Below, piece after piece: positions 17,146 to 26,313 of a stretch of DNA of 64,000 nucleotides (positions within the stretch are counted from its first letter, which is position 1; each line of letters starts with the position of its first letter). Below the pieces are notes generated by a model. That model was given only the letters and a program-made list of their open reading frames with translations, searched no databases and was not told where the DNA came from. Made by a program: the position numbers and the translations under genes. The stretch is from Paenibacillus aceris. GTDB taxonomy: Bacteria; Bacillota; Bacilli; Paenibacillales; NBRC-103111. The stretch covers positions 79,248 to 143,247 of the forward strand of contig NZ_JAGGKV010000019.1 of assembly GCF_017874035.1 (NCBI RefSeq), read 5' to 3'.

Positions 17146-17348
17146 TTAGACGTCTTTCAGCTTAGCCAAAACCGTCTCTATAGCTTCTATCACCCGCTCG
17201 ATGACACTCGCTTTCCAGCTAACGTAGGCAGACTGAAAGAATAGAGCACTTCCCCCTGCCTATTAATGATCCCTGTATTAATCTTTGTACCGCCGATGTC
17301 CACGCCGGCGGCATAGGAAGATTGCACATCATACAAATACTTCTCCAT
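17146..17348 (-). pseudogene. Broken ROK-family sugar kinase (ManNAc kinase-like)
   Basis: The start MEKYLYDVQSS is followed by the ROK phosphate-binding motif AGVDIGGTKINTGII, then PTLAGK. A frame change leads to ASVIERVIEAIETVLAKLKD and a stop. Only about 65 codons remain from a protein normally near 300 aa, so most of the gene, including the catalytic and zinc parts, is deleted. It starts 14 bp after nanE and was probably nanK. Confidence 0.75.
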
Positions 17349-17362
17349 CCCAATTTCACTCC

Positions 17363-18049
17363 CTACGGAATTAGCTTCCGCAGCGCCTCCACATATCTCG
17401 TCGTAATCAACTGCGGACGGGTGATCGCGCTTCCAACAACAACGTAGGTCGCTCCCGCTTCGAGCGCTTTCACTGCCTCCGCAGGAGTCCAAATCCGCCC
17501 CTCAGCTACGACGGGGATGTTCACCGCTTCGCTTAGCTGACGCACAAGCTCGAAATCCGGTCCTTCCAGCTGCGGACTGTACGGCGTATAGCCCGACAAC
17601 GTTGTTCCGATATAGTCGGCACCGAGACGCTCGGCTGCCACCCCTTCCTCAAAGGTCGACACATCTGCCATCACGGCAGCGCCCGCTTGGTGTACATAAG
17701 CAATCAACTCGCAAGCGATGTCCAAGCGCCCTTCCCGATCCGTAACATCCAACGCTACGATGTCGGCTCCCGCATCAAGGATTGCCTTCACTTCATCCAG
17801 CGTCGGCGTAATGAAAATGTCCGACTCCGGGATATCCCTCTTAATTAAGCCGACAACCGGTACATCAACAGCTCCCTTGATGCTTCGAATATCGTGCACG
17901 CCGTTCGTTCGAATACCTATCGCGCCGGACATTTGTGCCGCAATGGCCATTTTTCGCATCGTATCTCCGCCATGCAGCGGTTCATGCTCCAGCGCTTGGC
18001 AGGACACGATCAGTCCTCGTTGGGAGAAGGTTCTTTTATGTGTATTCAC
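17363..18049 (-). CDS. nanE: N-acylglucosamine-6-phosphate 2-epimerase
   Basis: About 228 aa TIM-barrel enzyme converting ManNAc-6-P to GlcNAc-6-P in the cytoplasm. Family marks: GLIVSCQALEHEPLH at the N-terminus, GAIGIRTNGVHDI, VPVVGLIKRD, VMADVSTFEEG, GYTP and VVAEGRIWTP. It is full length. GTG at 18049 has AAAGGA 9 bases upstream; an ATG at 18058 abuts it. The next gene, a ROK kinase, is broken, so the pathway is probably incomplete locally. Confidence 0.93.
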   Translation of the reverse strand: MNTHKRTFSQRGLIVSCQALEHEPLHGGDTMRKMAIAAQMSGAIGIRTNGVHDIRSIKGAVDVPVVGLIKRDIPESDIFITPTLDEVKAILDAGADIVALDVTDREGRLDIACELIAYVHQAGAAVMADVSTFEEGVAAERLGADYIGTTLSGYTPYSPQLEGPDFELVRQLSEAVNIPVVAEGRIWTPAEAVKALEAGATYVVVGSAITRPQLITTRYVEALRKLIP

Positions 18050-18076
18050 CAAACCCATCCTTTCTGCTGCTGGTTG

Positions 18077-18622
18077 TCATACCATTTTTCGATGTAATGC
18101 CTCTTCTAATAGGCGCCAACCTTCTAGACAGTCAGATTTCGTAATCAATGGTTCAAAACCATAATTTAGATACATATTGATAGCTTGATAACTCGTGGTT
18201 TGCGTGGTTAAATAGGCTTTTTTATGATAGTGAGACAAGATTTGAAGAGCTGCGCTTAGCAACGGTTTCGCAAGTTTTTGGCCTTGATAATCCGGATGAA
18301 CGGCCACCCAATGGATTCTTCCCCAGGCTTCCTCCCCCTGAAACGCACCATACCAGGCGGTTGTCGTTCCTATTACTTTGCCATCCTCGTTCTCAATAAA
18401 TAAACAACGTGCTGACATGTCCTCCGGAAAAGAACCGAATTCTTTGTCAAAATGCTTCAGTCCGGCTGTCTTGTCTTCAAACTCGCCTACGCTTACTTCA
18501 ATATCTGCCCAAATATGCTCTTCACCCGGCTTATAGTTTCTAACACGGTAATTGGGGGGAAATGCAAATGTCGGAATGTTGTTTAGATCTTGACGCACCA
18601 TTGTTAGGGAAATTCTTTTCAT
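18077..18622 (-). CDS. GNAT-family N-acetyltransferase
   Basis: About 181 aa. The acetyl-CoA loop WVAVHPDYQGQKLAKPLL (V-x-P-x-x-Q-G-x-x-L/K) is clear, followed by AINMYLNYGFEPL typical of the C-terminal GNAT fold. ATG at 18622 has AGGAG 9 bases upstream. The acceptor is unknown. The gene lies 19 bp upstream of nanE in the same direction and may be co-transcribed. Confidence 0.88.
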   Translation of the reverse strand: MKRISLTMVRQDLNNIPTFAFPPNYRVRNYKPGEEHIWADIEVSVGEFEDKTAGLKHFDKEFGSFPEDMSARCLFIENEDGKVIGTTTAWYGAFQGEEAWGRIHWVAVHPDYQGQKLAKPLLSAALQILSHYHKKAYLTTQTTSYQAINMYLNYGFEPLITKSDCLEGWRLLEEALHRKMV

Positions 18623-18645
18623 ACGACTCATCTCCTATAGGAATT

Positions 18646-19030
18646 CTATTTAACTGCTCCTAGTGGCATTCCTTTAACCAAATGTTTTTGAACCATTAAT
18701 CCAAAAACCAACATGGGAATGAACGTTCCTGCAGCTGTAAGCGGCCCCCCTCCGTTCCTTGAAAAGTAATAAACGAGGTTACTGTAACTGGCAGTGTTTG
18801 GGTGTTTTTACCGCTCAAAATCAAACCGATGAGAAATTCGTTCCATATTCCAAGTATAGTAAGAATGAAAGTAGCTGCAATCCCCCTATGTGTAATGGGA
18901 AGCACAATTCTAGCAAATGGTGATAATTCCGAACAACCTTCCACTAAAGCTGCTTCCCGAATTTCTTTCGGAACCTCGTCAAAAAAGGTCAGCAGCATAA
19001 AAATAAAAAACACTGCCATTTTTCGTTTGG
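18646..19030 (-). pseudogene. Sugar ABC permease remnant, MalG type
   Basis: The visible product has FDEVPKEIREAALVEG (EAA loop), ILTILGIWNEFLIGLILSG and TLPVTVTSFITFQGTEGG. A one-base shift in a run of six G at about 18745 then gives PLTAAGTFIPMLVFGL and the end KHLVKGMPLGAVK. The first half of the gene is missing and a terminator-like hairpin sits at its 5' edge. It is probably a leftover of the sugar uptake genes that went with nanE. Confidence 0.75.
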
Positions 19031-19040
19031 GCAGTGTTTT
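19007..19040. terminator. Bidirectional terminator-like hairpin at a deletion edge
   Basis: Perfect 11-bp arms, AAAACACTGCC and GGCAGTGTTTT, with a 12-base loop. It lies where the truncated permease homology begins, so it may belong to a lost neighbour. Confidence 0.65.
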
Positions 19041-19088
19041 AAGTACTAACATATACATCGCCGACTTCATACAGTCGACTCCGAAATA

Positions 19089-19113
19089 TAAGCCCAACCT
19101 ATCATTGGTTGGG
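19089..19113 (-). terminator. Hairpin overlapping the stop of the MarR gene
   Basis: Arms AGCCCAACC and GGTTGGGCT enclose 7 bases and include the stop codon at 19102. The T-tract is weak on the minus strand. Confidence 0.55.
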
Positions 19114-19551
19114 CTCTTTTACACGTATTTCATTGATCGTAAGATTGAATTTTCTGAGTAACTGTGCGAATGTTTGGCATTCGTCATCTGACCATTCTTT
19201 TAACACTTCCTTAAATCTGACCGACCTAGCCCTTTTATATTCATCTAATTCTTGTTTGCCCAATTCCGTTATTTGAAAGGTGTATGCTCTTCGATCTTGC
19301 GGATCAGGTATTCTGTACACATATTCCTTCTGCTCTAATGAAGCTGCTTGCCTGCTGACCGTGGAGATGTCCAAATGGAAGATATCCGCTAATGTTTTTA
19401 CGCCAGCACCACCATGAGTCGATATTTGGTGTAACAAAAGATAAGCAGAGCGATCGATATTACCGAATTTTTTATCTGATGACAAGGACGTGAGACGTCG
19501 AACAAAAATGGCCATTTCTAGTTCTATGATCTCCAATGAATCTAATTTCAT
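19102..19551 (-). CDS. MarR-family transcriptional regulator
   Basis: 149 aa. The winged-helix core is visible as TLADIFHLDISTVSRQAASLEQKEYVYRIPDPQDRRAY, with the DxRxxY wing. GAGGTG precedes the ATG. No target gene lies next to it on the same strand; the neighbouring permease is broken. It is divergent from a second MarR gene and a full efflux operon, from which it is separated by 280 bp. Confidence 0.9.
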   Translation of the reverse strand: MKLDSLEIIELEMAIFVRRLTSLSSDKKFGNIDRSAYLLLHQISTHGGAGVKTLADIFHLDISTVSRQAASLEQKEYVYRIPDPQDRRAYTFQITELGKQELDEYKRARSVRFKEVLKEWSDDECQTFAQLLRKFNLTINEIRVKEPNQ

Positions 19552-19634
19552 ACTTTTTCACCTCATTAGATATATGAACCATGGTAACATACCCCGCTCT
19601 AATTTTGAATAAGAAAAGGGACTAGAATTGTTTA

Positions 19635-19690
19635 TTGACAACACGACTTAAAGTTGTATAATACAATAATGTAGTTTCATGATACAACTT
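19635..19690 (+). promoter_or_regulatory. Promoter and MarR operator of the efflux operon
   Basis: TTGACA at 19635-19640 and TATAAT at 19657-19662 are 16 bases apart. The 13-bp palindrome TTGTATAATACAA (19654-19666) covers the -10. A wider inverted repeat pairs AAGTTGTAT (19651-19659) with ATACAACTT (19682-19690). A MarR dimer bound here would block the promoter; autorepression by the first gene of the operon is inferred. Confidence 0.8.
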
Positions 19691-19713
19691 GTTTTTGGAG
19701 GAGTCAACGTCAA

Positions 19714-19818
19714 TTGTTCAAGTCTCTTTTTATGTCACTGAACGTGAGTGGATCATGGCAGGAGTGGCCTTCCTGTTTCCATGATGGCAAGGCAATTTTT
19801 AGTTCAGATTTTATCTGA
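19714..19818 (+). CDS. Possible 34-codon leader ORF
   Basis: A TTG-started frame lies 10 bases after GGAGGAG and ends just before the MarR gene. It spans a hairpin at 19752-19785 (ATCATGG/CCATGAT with inner CAGGA/TCCTG). It may be a leader peptide or chance. Confidence 0.3.
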   Translation: MFKSLFMSLNVSGSWQEWPSCFHDGKAIFSSDFI

Positions 19819-19832
19819 AATGAGGTGTGAGG

Positions 19833-20270
19833 ATGTATCTCGAGACGAACATCGCAAAGCTTTTGAGACAATTGACGCGATATCATAAAGAGTCACTAGC
19901 GAAAAGGATTAATTGTATGGGTTTAACACCTCCCCAATTCATGACGTTGTGTCAAATTAAGAAGGAGCCCAAGACGATTGGACAGATTGTCGAAGCCGTT
20001 GATTTATCCTATAGTACCGTTTCGGGGATCATCGATCGGCTTGAACGCGATGGATGGATTGAACGTGTGAAGGACGAAGTGGACCGCCGCGTGACTTGGA
20101 TTTATATGTCGGAGAAAATGCAAGCAAAGTTTGAGGGAAATTCTTTTTTTCAAGAATCTAATTATTCTAAATTTCTAAATGGATTCTCAGAAGAAGAATT
20201 AATAACAATCCATAGTTCTTTCGATTTGATTACAAGACATTTGGAAAAGAAGGTTGAGGAGAAATCATGA
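19833..20270 (+). CDS. MarR-family regulator of the efflux operon
   Basis: About 145 aa. HTH and wing: IGQIVEAVDLSYSTVSGIIDRLERDGWIERVKDEVDRRVTW. The ATG at 19833 is preceded by GAGGTG; a GTG at 19827 is also in frame. The stop overlaps the next ATG (ATGA), so it is the first gene of the operon. MarR-type repressors of drug pumps usually release DNA on binding the drug. Confidence 0.9.
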   Translation: MYLETNIAKLLRQLTRYHKESLAKRINCMGLTPPQFMTLCQIKKEPKTIGQIVEAVDLSYSTVSGIIDRLERDGWIERVKDEVDRRVTWIYMSEKMQAKFEGNSFFQESNYSKFLNGFSEEELITIHSSFDLITRHLEKKVEEKS

Positions 20271-20926
20271 AGCGTAAAGTAATGTTGTACGTCATATTGA
20301 CTGCTTTGGTCGTCGTCGGCGGAGGAATCGGGGGTTATTTTTGGTATGAAGGCCAAAACTTTCTATCTACAGATGATTCCAGACTTGCCGGAGACATCTA
20401 TAAAGTAATGCCGCGAATTACCGGAAAAGTGACATCGTTGCAGGTTAACGAAGGGGATCACGTTCTTGCCGATCAGATTATCGGACAGCAAGACAACAAT
20501 AATTTGCCTACAAGCAGCCTCGATCAAGCGGCACTGCGGTCACCAATAGAAGGAACTGTCATTAAAACATTGGTTAAAGCCGGAGAAGTCTCCTCACCGG
20601 GTCAAACCGTCGCGATGGTCGTAGATACGAACAAATTGTATGTGTCGGCCAATGTGGAGGAAACACAGATTCATAAGGTTAAGGAAGGCGAAACGGTAGA
20701 AATCAGTTTGGACAATTTTCCAGGCAAAGTGTTGTTAGGCAAAGTGAAAGAAATTAGTAAGGCCACTGCGTCGACTTTTTCGCTGTTACCTTCTACCAAT
20801 ACCAGCGGGAATTTTACGAAAGTAACCCAACGTATCCCTATCAAAATTTCGATCGATGACAACCAAGGACTTGATTTATCGCCTGGTATAAGCACTTCGA
20901 TCAAAATTCATTTGAAGGGCAACTAA
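20267..20926 (+). CDS. Short HlyD/EmrA-like membrane fusion protein
   Basis: 219 aa. One N-terminal membrane helix (VMLYVILTALVVVGGGIGGYFWY) is followed by STDDSRLAGDIYKVMPRITGKV. The lipoyl-like half QVNEGDHVLADQIIG and the second half SPIEGTVIKTLVKAGEVSSPG are almost adjacent, so the long coiled-coil hairpin of EmrA is missing. It acts outside the membrane as a pump partner. Translationally coupled to the MarR gene. Confidence 0.88.
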   Translation: MKRKVMLYVILTALVVVGGGIGGYFWYEGQNFLSTDDSRLAGDIYKVMPRITGKVTSLQVNEGDHVLADQIIGQQDNNNLPTSSLDQAALRSPIEGTVIKTLVKAGEVSSPGQTVAMVVDTNKLYVSANVEETQIHKVKEGETVEISLDNFPGKVLLGKVKEISKATASTFSLLPSTNTSGNFTKVTQRIPIKISIDDNQGLDLSPGISTSIKIHLKGN

Positions 20927-20947
20927 AAAAAGAGGAGTTAGTCGACG

Positions 20948-22270
20948 ATGAGTAAACGAAAACAATTAATCGTTCCAGCGATTCTCATATTTGCAGCCAT
21001 TGCTATCCTTCCTGGATGTGGCGCCAAAGTTTCAGGACAAGCGGATTCCAGTTCCACAGCAGTCCCGGTCCATGTCATTAAACTGGGACAACCTGCTTCT
21101 GCAGGCTTAAGCGGTAAAGTCATTCCCGATCAGGATATTAAAATTGTATCCAAAGTAGCTGGTAAAGTTGCCAGCGTAAATGTGCAAGAAGGCAGTAAAG
21201 TCAAACAAGGCGATGTGTTGGTTCAACTGGAAACAGGCGATCTGACGCAACAAGTGAAACAAGCCGAATCTGCCCTCCTTGCGGCGCAAGCGAAACTGGT
21301 CGATACGAAAGCCGGTGCCCGTTCGCAGGAAATTCAGGGACTTCAAAGCGCAGTCAGCGCTGCTCAAGGAGCCTATCAACAAGCAACCGCGGCCATGGAT
21401 CAAGCCAAAGCAGGATTTGATCTCGCTACAAGCACTTATAATCGTTTAAGAAATTCATACGACAGTAATTCCGGTGTGACTCAAGAAGATTTGGATAAAG
21501 GTACGCTTGATTATGAGAAGGCGAAAGCTGCCTCTGAACAAGCACAAGGTGCGCAAAAAGCGGCTGAAGCACAGCTGCAAGGCGCAGAAGCTAAGCTGCA
21601 ATTGGCCAAAGTCGGGCCAACGGATAACACCATTTCAGCGCTTCAGGCCGATGTTGACCGTTTGAACGCAGGATTAGAGCTTGCGAACAGCGGCTTGAGC
21701 AATGCCACGATTACCGCGCCGATAGACGGTCTTATTGTCAAAAAAAGCATTTCGGTGGGTGAGCTTGCTCAACCCGGCGTGCAGGTCCTCTCTCTTGTGA
21801 ATATGGATCAAGTCCAAGTGGAACTCAGTGTATCCGATAGCCAAATCACACAAGTAAAGGCTGGCATGCAGGTAGACGTTGCGATACAAAACTTGCCGAA
21901 TCAAACCTTTAAAGGTGAAATATCTTTCGTAAGTCCAGTTGCTAATGCGAATAGCAATACATTCCCTGTCAAAGTGAAAGTGGACAATAAAGATGGTTTG
22001 CTGTTTGCAGGAATGGTGGCAGAAGTAAAAATGAATGCAGCTCAAGAGAGCCGTTTGGAAGTTCCTAAAACCGCGATTATTAAAAAGGATCAAAAAGAGT
22101 ATCTATTCACAGCAAACGACGATACAGCCCACCTCGTTGAAGTAAAAACGGAGGAAAAAAACCAAGACTGGTTGTACGTGCTGCCTAACGATAAATTAAA
22201 AGCTAATGAACAAATTGTCGTGAATCCTACAGATAAGATTGCTGAAGGCACGAAGGTAAAAGCCGAATAG
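20948..22270 (+). CDS. RND-type efflux adaptor lipoprotein
   Basis: 440 aa with a lipobox (ILPGCG) after the signal helix. The lipoyl halves (DQDIKIVSKVAGKVASVNVQ and ATITAPIDGLIVKKSISVGE) enclose a long alanine- and glutamine-rich coiled coil (about residues 95-245). A beta-barrel domain follows. This is the MdtA/AcrA-like adaptor class, unusual next to an EmrA-like adaptor in the same operon. Confidence 0.92.
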   Translation: MSKRKQLIVPAILIFAAIAILPGCGAKVSGQADSSSTAVPVHVIKLGQPASAGLSGKVIPDQDIKIVSKVAGKVASVNVQEGSKVKQGDVLVQLETGDLTQQVKQAESALLAAQAKLVDTKAGARSQEIQGLQSAVSAAQGAYQQATAAMDQAKAGFDLATSTYNRLRNSYDSNSGVTQEDLDKGTLDYEKAKAASEQAQGAQKAAEAQLQGAEAKLQLAKVGPTDNTISALQADVDRLNAGLELANSGLSNATITAPIDGLIVKKSISVGELAQPGVQVLSLVNMDQVQVELSVSDSQITQVKAGMQVDVAIQNLPNQTFKGEISFVSPVANANSNTFPVKVKVDNKDGLLFAGMVAEVKMNAAQESRLEVPKTAIIKKDQKEYLFTANDDTAHLVEVKTEEKNQDWLYVLPNDKLKANEQIVVNPTDKIAEGTKVKAE

Positions 22271-22281
22271 GAGGCGCAGCT

Positions 22282-23847
22282 ATGGCCGATGCATCGGCAG
22301 TAAAACAACAAGAATCAGAAGGCTCCGGCAAAATGTGGCTGTCGCTTATCGCCATCGTCATGGGTACCTTTGTTGCCGTTTTGAACAGCAGCTTAATGAA
22401 TGTAGCCATGAACAAGTTCGTTGCCGTATTCGGCTCGGATATCAATACGATGCAGTGGGTCATTACAGGATATACCTTGGCATCTGCGATGGTAATTCCG
22501 ATGAGCGGCTTTCTCGGAGCCAAGTTCGGAAATAAAAATATATTTATTTACTCTGTAGCCGGGTTTACCTTATTTTCCGTAGTTTGCGGTCTGGCTTGGA
22601 GCTCTAGTACAATGATCTTGTTCCGAATCATTCAAGGTTTTGCCGGCGGATTTATTATGCCAATCGGGATGTCAATTATTTATACCACGTTTCCCCGGGA
22701 GAAAACCGGTACGGCGATTGGCTTGTGGGGGGTTGCAGCGATGTGTGCCCCTGCACTCGGGCCAACGTTCGGTGGATATCTGATCCAAAATTACAGCTGG
22801 AGATTGCTCTTTTTCATTAATGTACCTATTGGAATTCTTGCCGTCATACTCGGAAAGGTCCTGCTGAAAGAATCTCCAAGAAGAGAAGGATTGAAATTTG
22901 ACTTAACCGGGGCTATTCTATCCATGCTCTTCTTTGGAAGCTTGCTACTAGCCCTAAGTAAAGGGCAGCAGCAAGGATGGACTTCTTTATTCATCATTAG
23001 CCTGCTGTTTATTGCTTTCTTCAGCTTGCTGCTGCTGATCTGGGTAGAACTCGGAGTTGAGCAGCCTGTGCTTGACTTGAAGCTTTTTAAAAATTTAAAA
23101 TTTGCCATTAGCGTTATTGCGGGCAGTTTAGTTATGATGGGTATGATGGGCGGTACGTTTTTGACCCCGTTATATTTGCAAAATATTCAAGGGCTCTCCG
23201 CGATGCAGACAGGCCTTGTGATGATGCCTCAGTCCATCGCAATGGCGCTTATGATGCCGATTAGTGGAAAACTGGCAGATAAATTCGGGATTGTTCCTTT
23301 ATGTATCACAGGTCTTACAATTCTGGGTGTCACTACGTTGGATCTCCACCATCTGACGACGGATACGCCTAATCATTGGCTAAATACGATACTTACGATC
23401 CGCGGTATTGGAATCGGGCTTTGTATGATGCCACTAACCACTGCAGGAATGCGTGCGGTAGCTCCTCAGCAGGTCGGTAACGCCTCGCCGCTATCCAACG
23501 TAGTTCGTCAGGTTGCTGGCTCCCTGGGGATTGCGATCTTTACGGCGCTCATGAGCAACCGTCAAATTACTCACTATCAACACATCAGCGACAGTGTACC
23601 GGTTGATTCAGTTTCAGCAAATAATACGGTATCCATGCTTTCAGGCTCCATTTATTCATGGTCGGTCGATATGGCAACAGCCTCAGGAACAGCGGCTACT
23701 TATCTAGCCGGAATCATGCAAAAAGAATCGTTGGTCAGGTCAATCGCTGACACTTTTTATATTTCTGCGATTCCTGCTTTTATATGTATCCCTTTCGTCC
23801 TTTTCTTTATCCAGAGAAAAAAAGCGCCAACCGAGGTCAAAAAGTAA
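22282..23847 (+). CDS. MFS drug efflux permease, DHA2/EmrB type
   Basis: 521 aa with about 14 membrane helices. Family marks are WVITGYTLASAMVIPMSGFL, GIGLCMMPLTTAG and GNASPLSNVVRQVAGSLGIA. It should export hydrophobic compounds with proton influx. GGAGG precedes the ATG, 11 bp after the adaptor gene. It is the pump of the operon starting at 19833. Confidence 0.94.
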   Translation: MADASAVKQQESEGSGKMWLSLIAIVMGTFVAVLNSSLMNVAMNKFVAVFGSDINTMQWVITGYTLASAMVIPMSGFLGAKFGNKNIFIYSVAGFTLFSVVCGLAWSSSTMILFRIIQGFAGGFIMPIGMSIIYTTFPREKTGTAIGLWGVAAMCAPALGPTFGGYLIQNYSWRLLFFINVPIGILAVILGKVLLKESPRREGLKFDLTGAILSMLFFGSLLLALSKGQQQGWTSLFIISLLFIAFFSLLLLIWVELGVEQPVLDLKLFKNLKFAISVIAGSLVMMGMMGGTFLTPLYLQNIQGLSAMQTGLVMMPQSIAMALMMPISGKLADKFGIVPLCITGLTILGVTTLDLHHLTTDTPNHWLNTILTIRGIGIGLCMMPLTTAGMRAVAPQQVGNASPLSNVVRQVAGSLGIAIFTALMSNRQITHYQHISDSVPVDSVSANNTVSMLSGSIYSWSVDMATASGTAATYLAGIMQKESLVRSIADTFYISAIPAFICIPFVLFFIQRKKAPTEVKK

Positions 23848-23895
23848 ATTTTTATACATCCAGTTTTATATCCAGCTTTTGAGAGGAGTACGAAA

Positions 23896-26244
23896 ATGAA
23901 GAAAAGTTTATCAGTTATTATGAGCTCAGCTATGGCCCTTACTTTGTTTTCATCTGTAGCTCTAGGTGCGGCTGCCCCTAAATCCTCCGCGGATTTCAGT
24001 GATTTAAATCAGCTTGATGCGGCAACCAAATCTAAATTTGATGCGATGATTGCCGCAGGTATTTTTGATGGAGTGAGTAATGGCGTGTTTGGTCTTCATG
24101 ATCAAATGAACCGTGCACAATTTGCCAAAGTAGCTGCTTTAATCTTCGGATTGAAAGTAGATTCTTCTTTGCAAGTATCTAGCTTCAGCGATGTGAGCAG
24201 CTCAGATCCGGCTAACGGCTATGCCTTACCCTACATCGAAGCGCTGAAAGCCGCTAACCTTACCGATGGCTTTGGTCAAGGCACTTATAACCCGGCAGGT
24301 GAAGTAACGAAAGAACAGCTGGCCGCATTCCTGATTCGGGGCTTGAATAAAGATGCTCAAGCTAAAGGGACTACAGGGGTTAATGATAGCACCGTCTCGA
24401 GTTGGGCAAAGGGCTATGCTGCGCTTGCTATTCAATTGAACTTGCTAGGGAACCAGGCTGATGGTACTTTCGGTGGGATCGTACCTGCCACACGCGATCT
24501 GCTGGTTACTTCCTCTTATGCAGCGAAGCAGCAATTTGCATCTAATGGAGGAAATACTTCCACTTCCGGTCAACATGCGGAAATCCATGTAGATGATATG
24601 AAAACCTACGGTCTCCCAGGTGGTTCACAGGCTCAAATCAAAAGTATCCTACAGGAAAAAACAACAGACGGTTGGAGAATTGGGACTGTTGTTAAGCTGA
24701 TCAATTCGTCCAATTCGACGATACGGATTCCCGACTATGAACTCCGTGCCAAAACGGCAGACGGCACGAATTATACGCTAGTGCCGAGCGCAAGCAACGC
24801 TCGTTCGATTTTGCCGCAGAGCGATGTGACTCTTAGCTATATGACCGATATCAATGTAAAGTCGGAAGTTAATTTAACAGATATCCTTTGGATCGATGTT
24901 GATCAAAAAGTGTATCCTAAGCAGGAAACGCTGCTTGCGGACTCTCCCGTTGATTCGATTGTATGGCGCGGTAAAGATGCTGTCATTAATGACCCTGCCC
25001 TCTTGGGAGATTGGGGAGCTACCTTCTCCGTTCCAGGCGTGACCTCATCTCTGAAGTATTCAGCTACGAGTATGTCCAAGCAGTTCACTGGGCAATCGCC
25101 AACTTATATCGTGCAGGTTAAGGTTCAAAATTCAGGAAGTTATGCTGAAACCGTTCCAGATTTTACACTCAGCGGAAAATCGGACGGCCAATCTTTTATT
25201 GGCAAAAGAATTGAAGAGTCCCCAATAAGTCTCAATGCTGGGGAGCAGAAATATATTCACTTTGCGATCACGACCGATACGAATACGCAATTGAATGCCT
25301 TCTATGTTCTTACGCCTGAAAACTACTTGAAACAAGGACAGACAACACCGATTCAATACTATACCGGACGCATCGGATTCGGACTTCCGGCTAATGGTGG
25401 AACAGATACAAGCACAACTCCAGCTGGAGGCAATTATACCTTTGGTACCCCGATGGTATTCCAGCAAGGGAATGAGTTTATCAATCCAAATCTGGCTGTA
25501 TCACTGGAAGAATTGCATGTAACGAATAACGAAGAGACTGGAAATAAGACGGGTCTGGCTAAGTTCAAACTGATCAATAAAGGCGATAAGCCTATTCCAG
25601 TACCGACTTTTGCCGCGGAATTAGCAGGTAAAGATGGTCACACCTATACAGGAAGCCGACAAACAATGGGTGCTTCAGATATTGCTCCCGGAACAGGAGT
25701 CGTAGTTAGCTATGGCTATACCATTCCATCCACTGACCAAAGTGATCAGTATAAATTAAATGTGCAAGGAGTCCTTTCAGGAGCTGCACAAGGACAATCG
25801 GCTAGTGATTCTTCTGCCTATAAATCTACGATTGCCAGCTACAATGTCAGCACGCAAAGCGACAATGATCATAACAATATTTCCTTATACCCATTCAAGT
25901 TGAACATCAAAAGCTGGACATTATCTCAGCTGACTATGACAACTCCGTCCTTATCATATACGTACAAATTAAATCTGGATATGGATATTACGCGTGATCC
26001 TGAGGTCATCGTAGATAATAACTTCTCCAAATTGAAATTTGAATTGGTGGATGGTTCTGGAAGTTCATTGGGCTCGAGTTCCTTCCCTTTCACCGGAACT
26101 AATCGCTTAGTGAGCGGTACCCAATTGCTGAGCTTCAACAATCTTACCCAAAACCAAGTTCAGAACAATGTGTCCATCAGGGTCTACGAAACGGTGAATA
26201 CACCAAATGGCGAAGTAGACAGATTCATTGCAGAATTAAAATAA
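23896..26244 (+). CDS. S-layer homology domain protein, last gene of the efflux operon
   Basis: 782 aa with a signal peptide ending near ALGAAA. Residues about 30-220 contain three SLH-like units (FGLHDQMNRAQFAKVAALIF; TYNPAGEVTKEQLAAFLIRG; WAKGYAALAIQLNLLG), which normally bind pyruvylated wall polymer. The rest has repeated beta-rich segments of about 140-150 aa with no known catalytic motif. It lies 48 bp after the pump gene, with its own AGGAG, and ends at a shared terminator. Its role with the pump is unknown. Confidence 0.88.
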   Translation: MKKSLSVIMSSAMALTLFSSVALGAAAPKSSADFSDLNQLDAATKSKFDAMIAAGIFDGVSNGVFGLHDQMNRAQFAKVAALIFGLKVDSSLQVSSFSDVSSSDPANGYALPYIEALKAANLTDGFGQGTYNPAGEVTKEQLAAFLIRGLNKDAQAKGTTGVNDSTVSSWAKGYAALAIQLNLLGNQADGTFGGIVPATRDLLVTSSYAAKQQFASNGGNTSTSGQHAEIHVDDMKTYGLPGGSQAQIKSILQEKTTDGWRIGTVVKLINSSNSTIRIPDYELRAKTADGTNYTLVPSASNARSILPQSDVTLSYMTDINVKSEVNLTDILWIDVDQKVYPKQETLLADSPVDSIVWRGKDAVINDPALLGDWGATFSVPGVTSSLKYSATSMSKQFTGQSPTYIVQVKVQNSGSYAETVPDFTLSGKSDGQSFIGKRIEESPISLNAGEQKYIHFAITTDTNTQLNAFYVLTPENYLKQGQTTPIQYYTGRIGFGLPANGGTDTSTTPAGGNYTFGTPMVFQQGNEFINPNLAVSLEELHVTNNEETGNKTGLAKFKLINKGDKPIPVPTFAAELAGKDGHTYTGSRQTMGASDIAPGTGVVVSYGYTIPSTDQSDQYKLNVQGVLSGAAQGQSASDSSAYKSTIASYNVSTQSDNDHNNISLYPFKLNIKSWTLSQLTMTTPSLSYTYKLNLDMDITRDPEVIVDNNFSKLKFELVDGSGSSLGSSSFPFTGTNRLVSGTQLLSFNNLTQNQVQNNVSIRVYETVNTPNGEVDRFIAELK

Positions 26245-26260
26245 TCAAGTGATAAAATGA

Positions 26261-26307
26261 CAATAAAAAACGGAGCCCGCTAACTCGCGCGGCTCCGTTT
26301 TTTATTG
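26261..26307. terminator. Bidirectional terminator with perfect 17-bp stem
   Basis: Left arm CAATAAAAAACGGAGCC and its exact complement enclose a 13-base loop between convergent genes. A- and T-runs lie on both sides. Confidence 0.9.
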
Positions 26308-26313
26308 TTAGAA

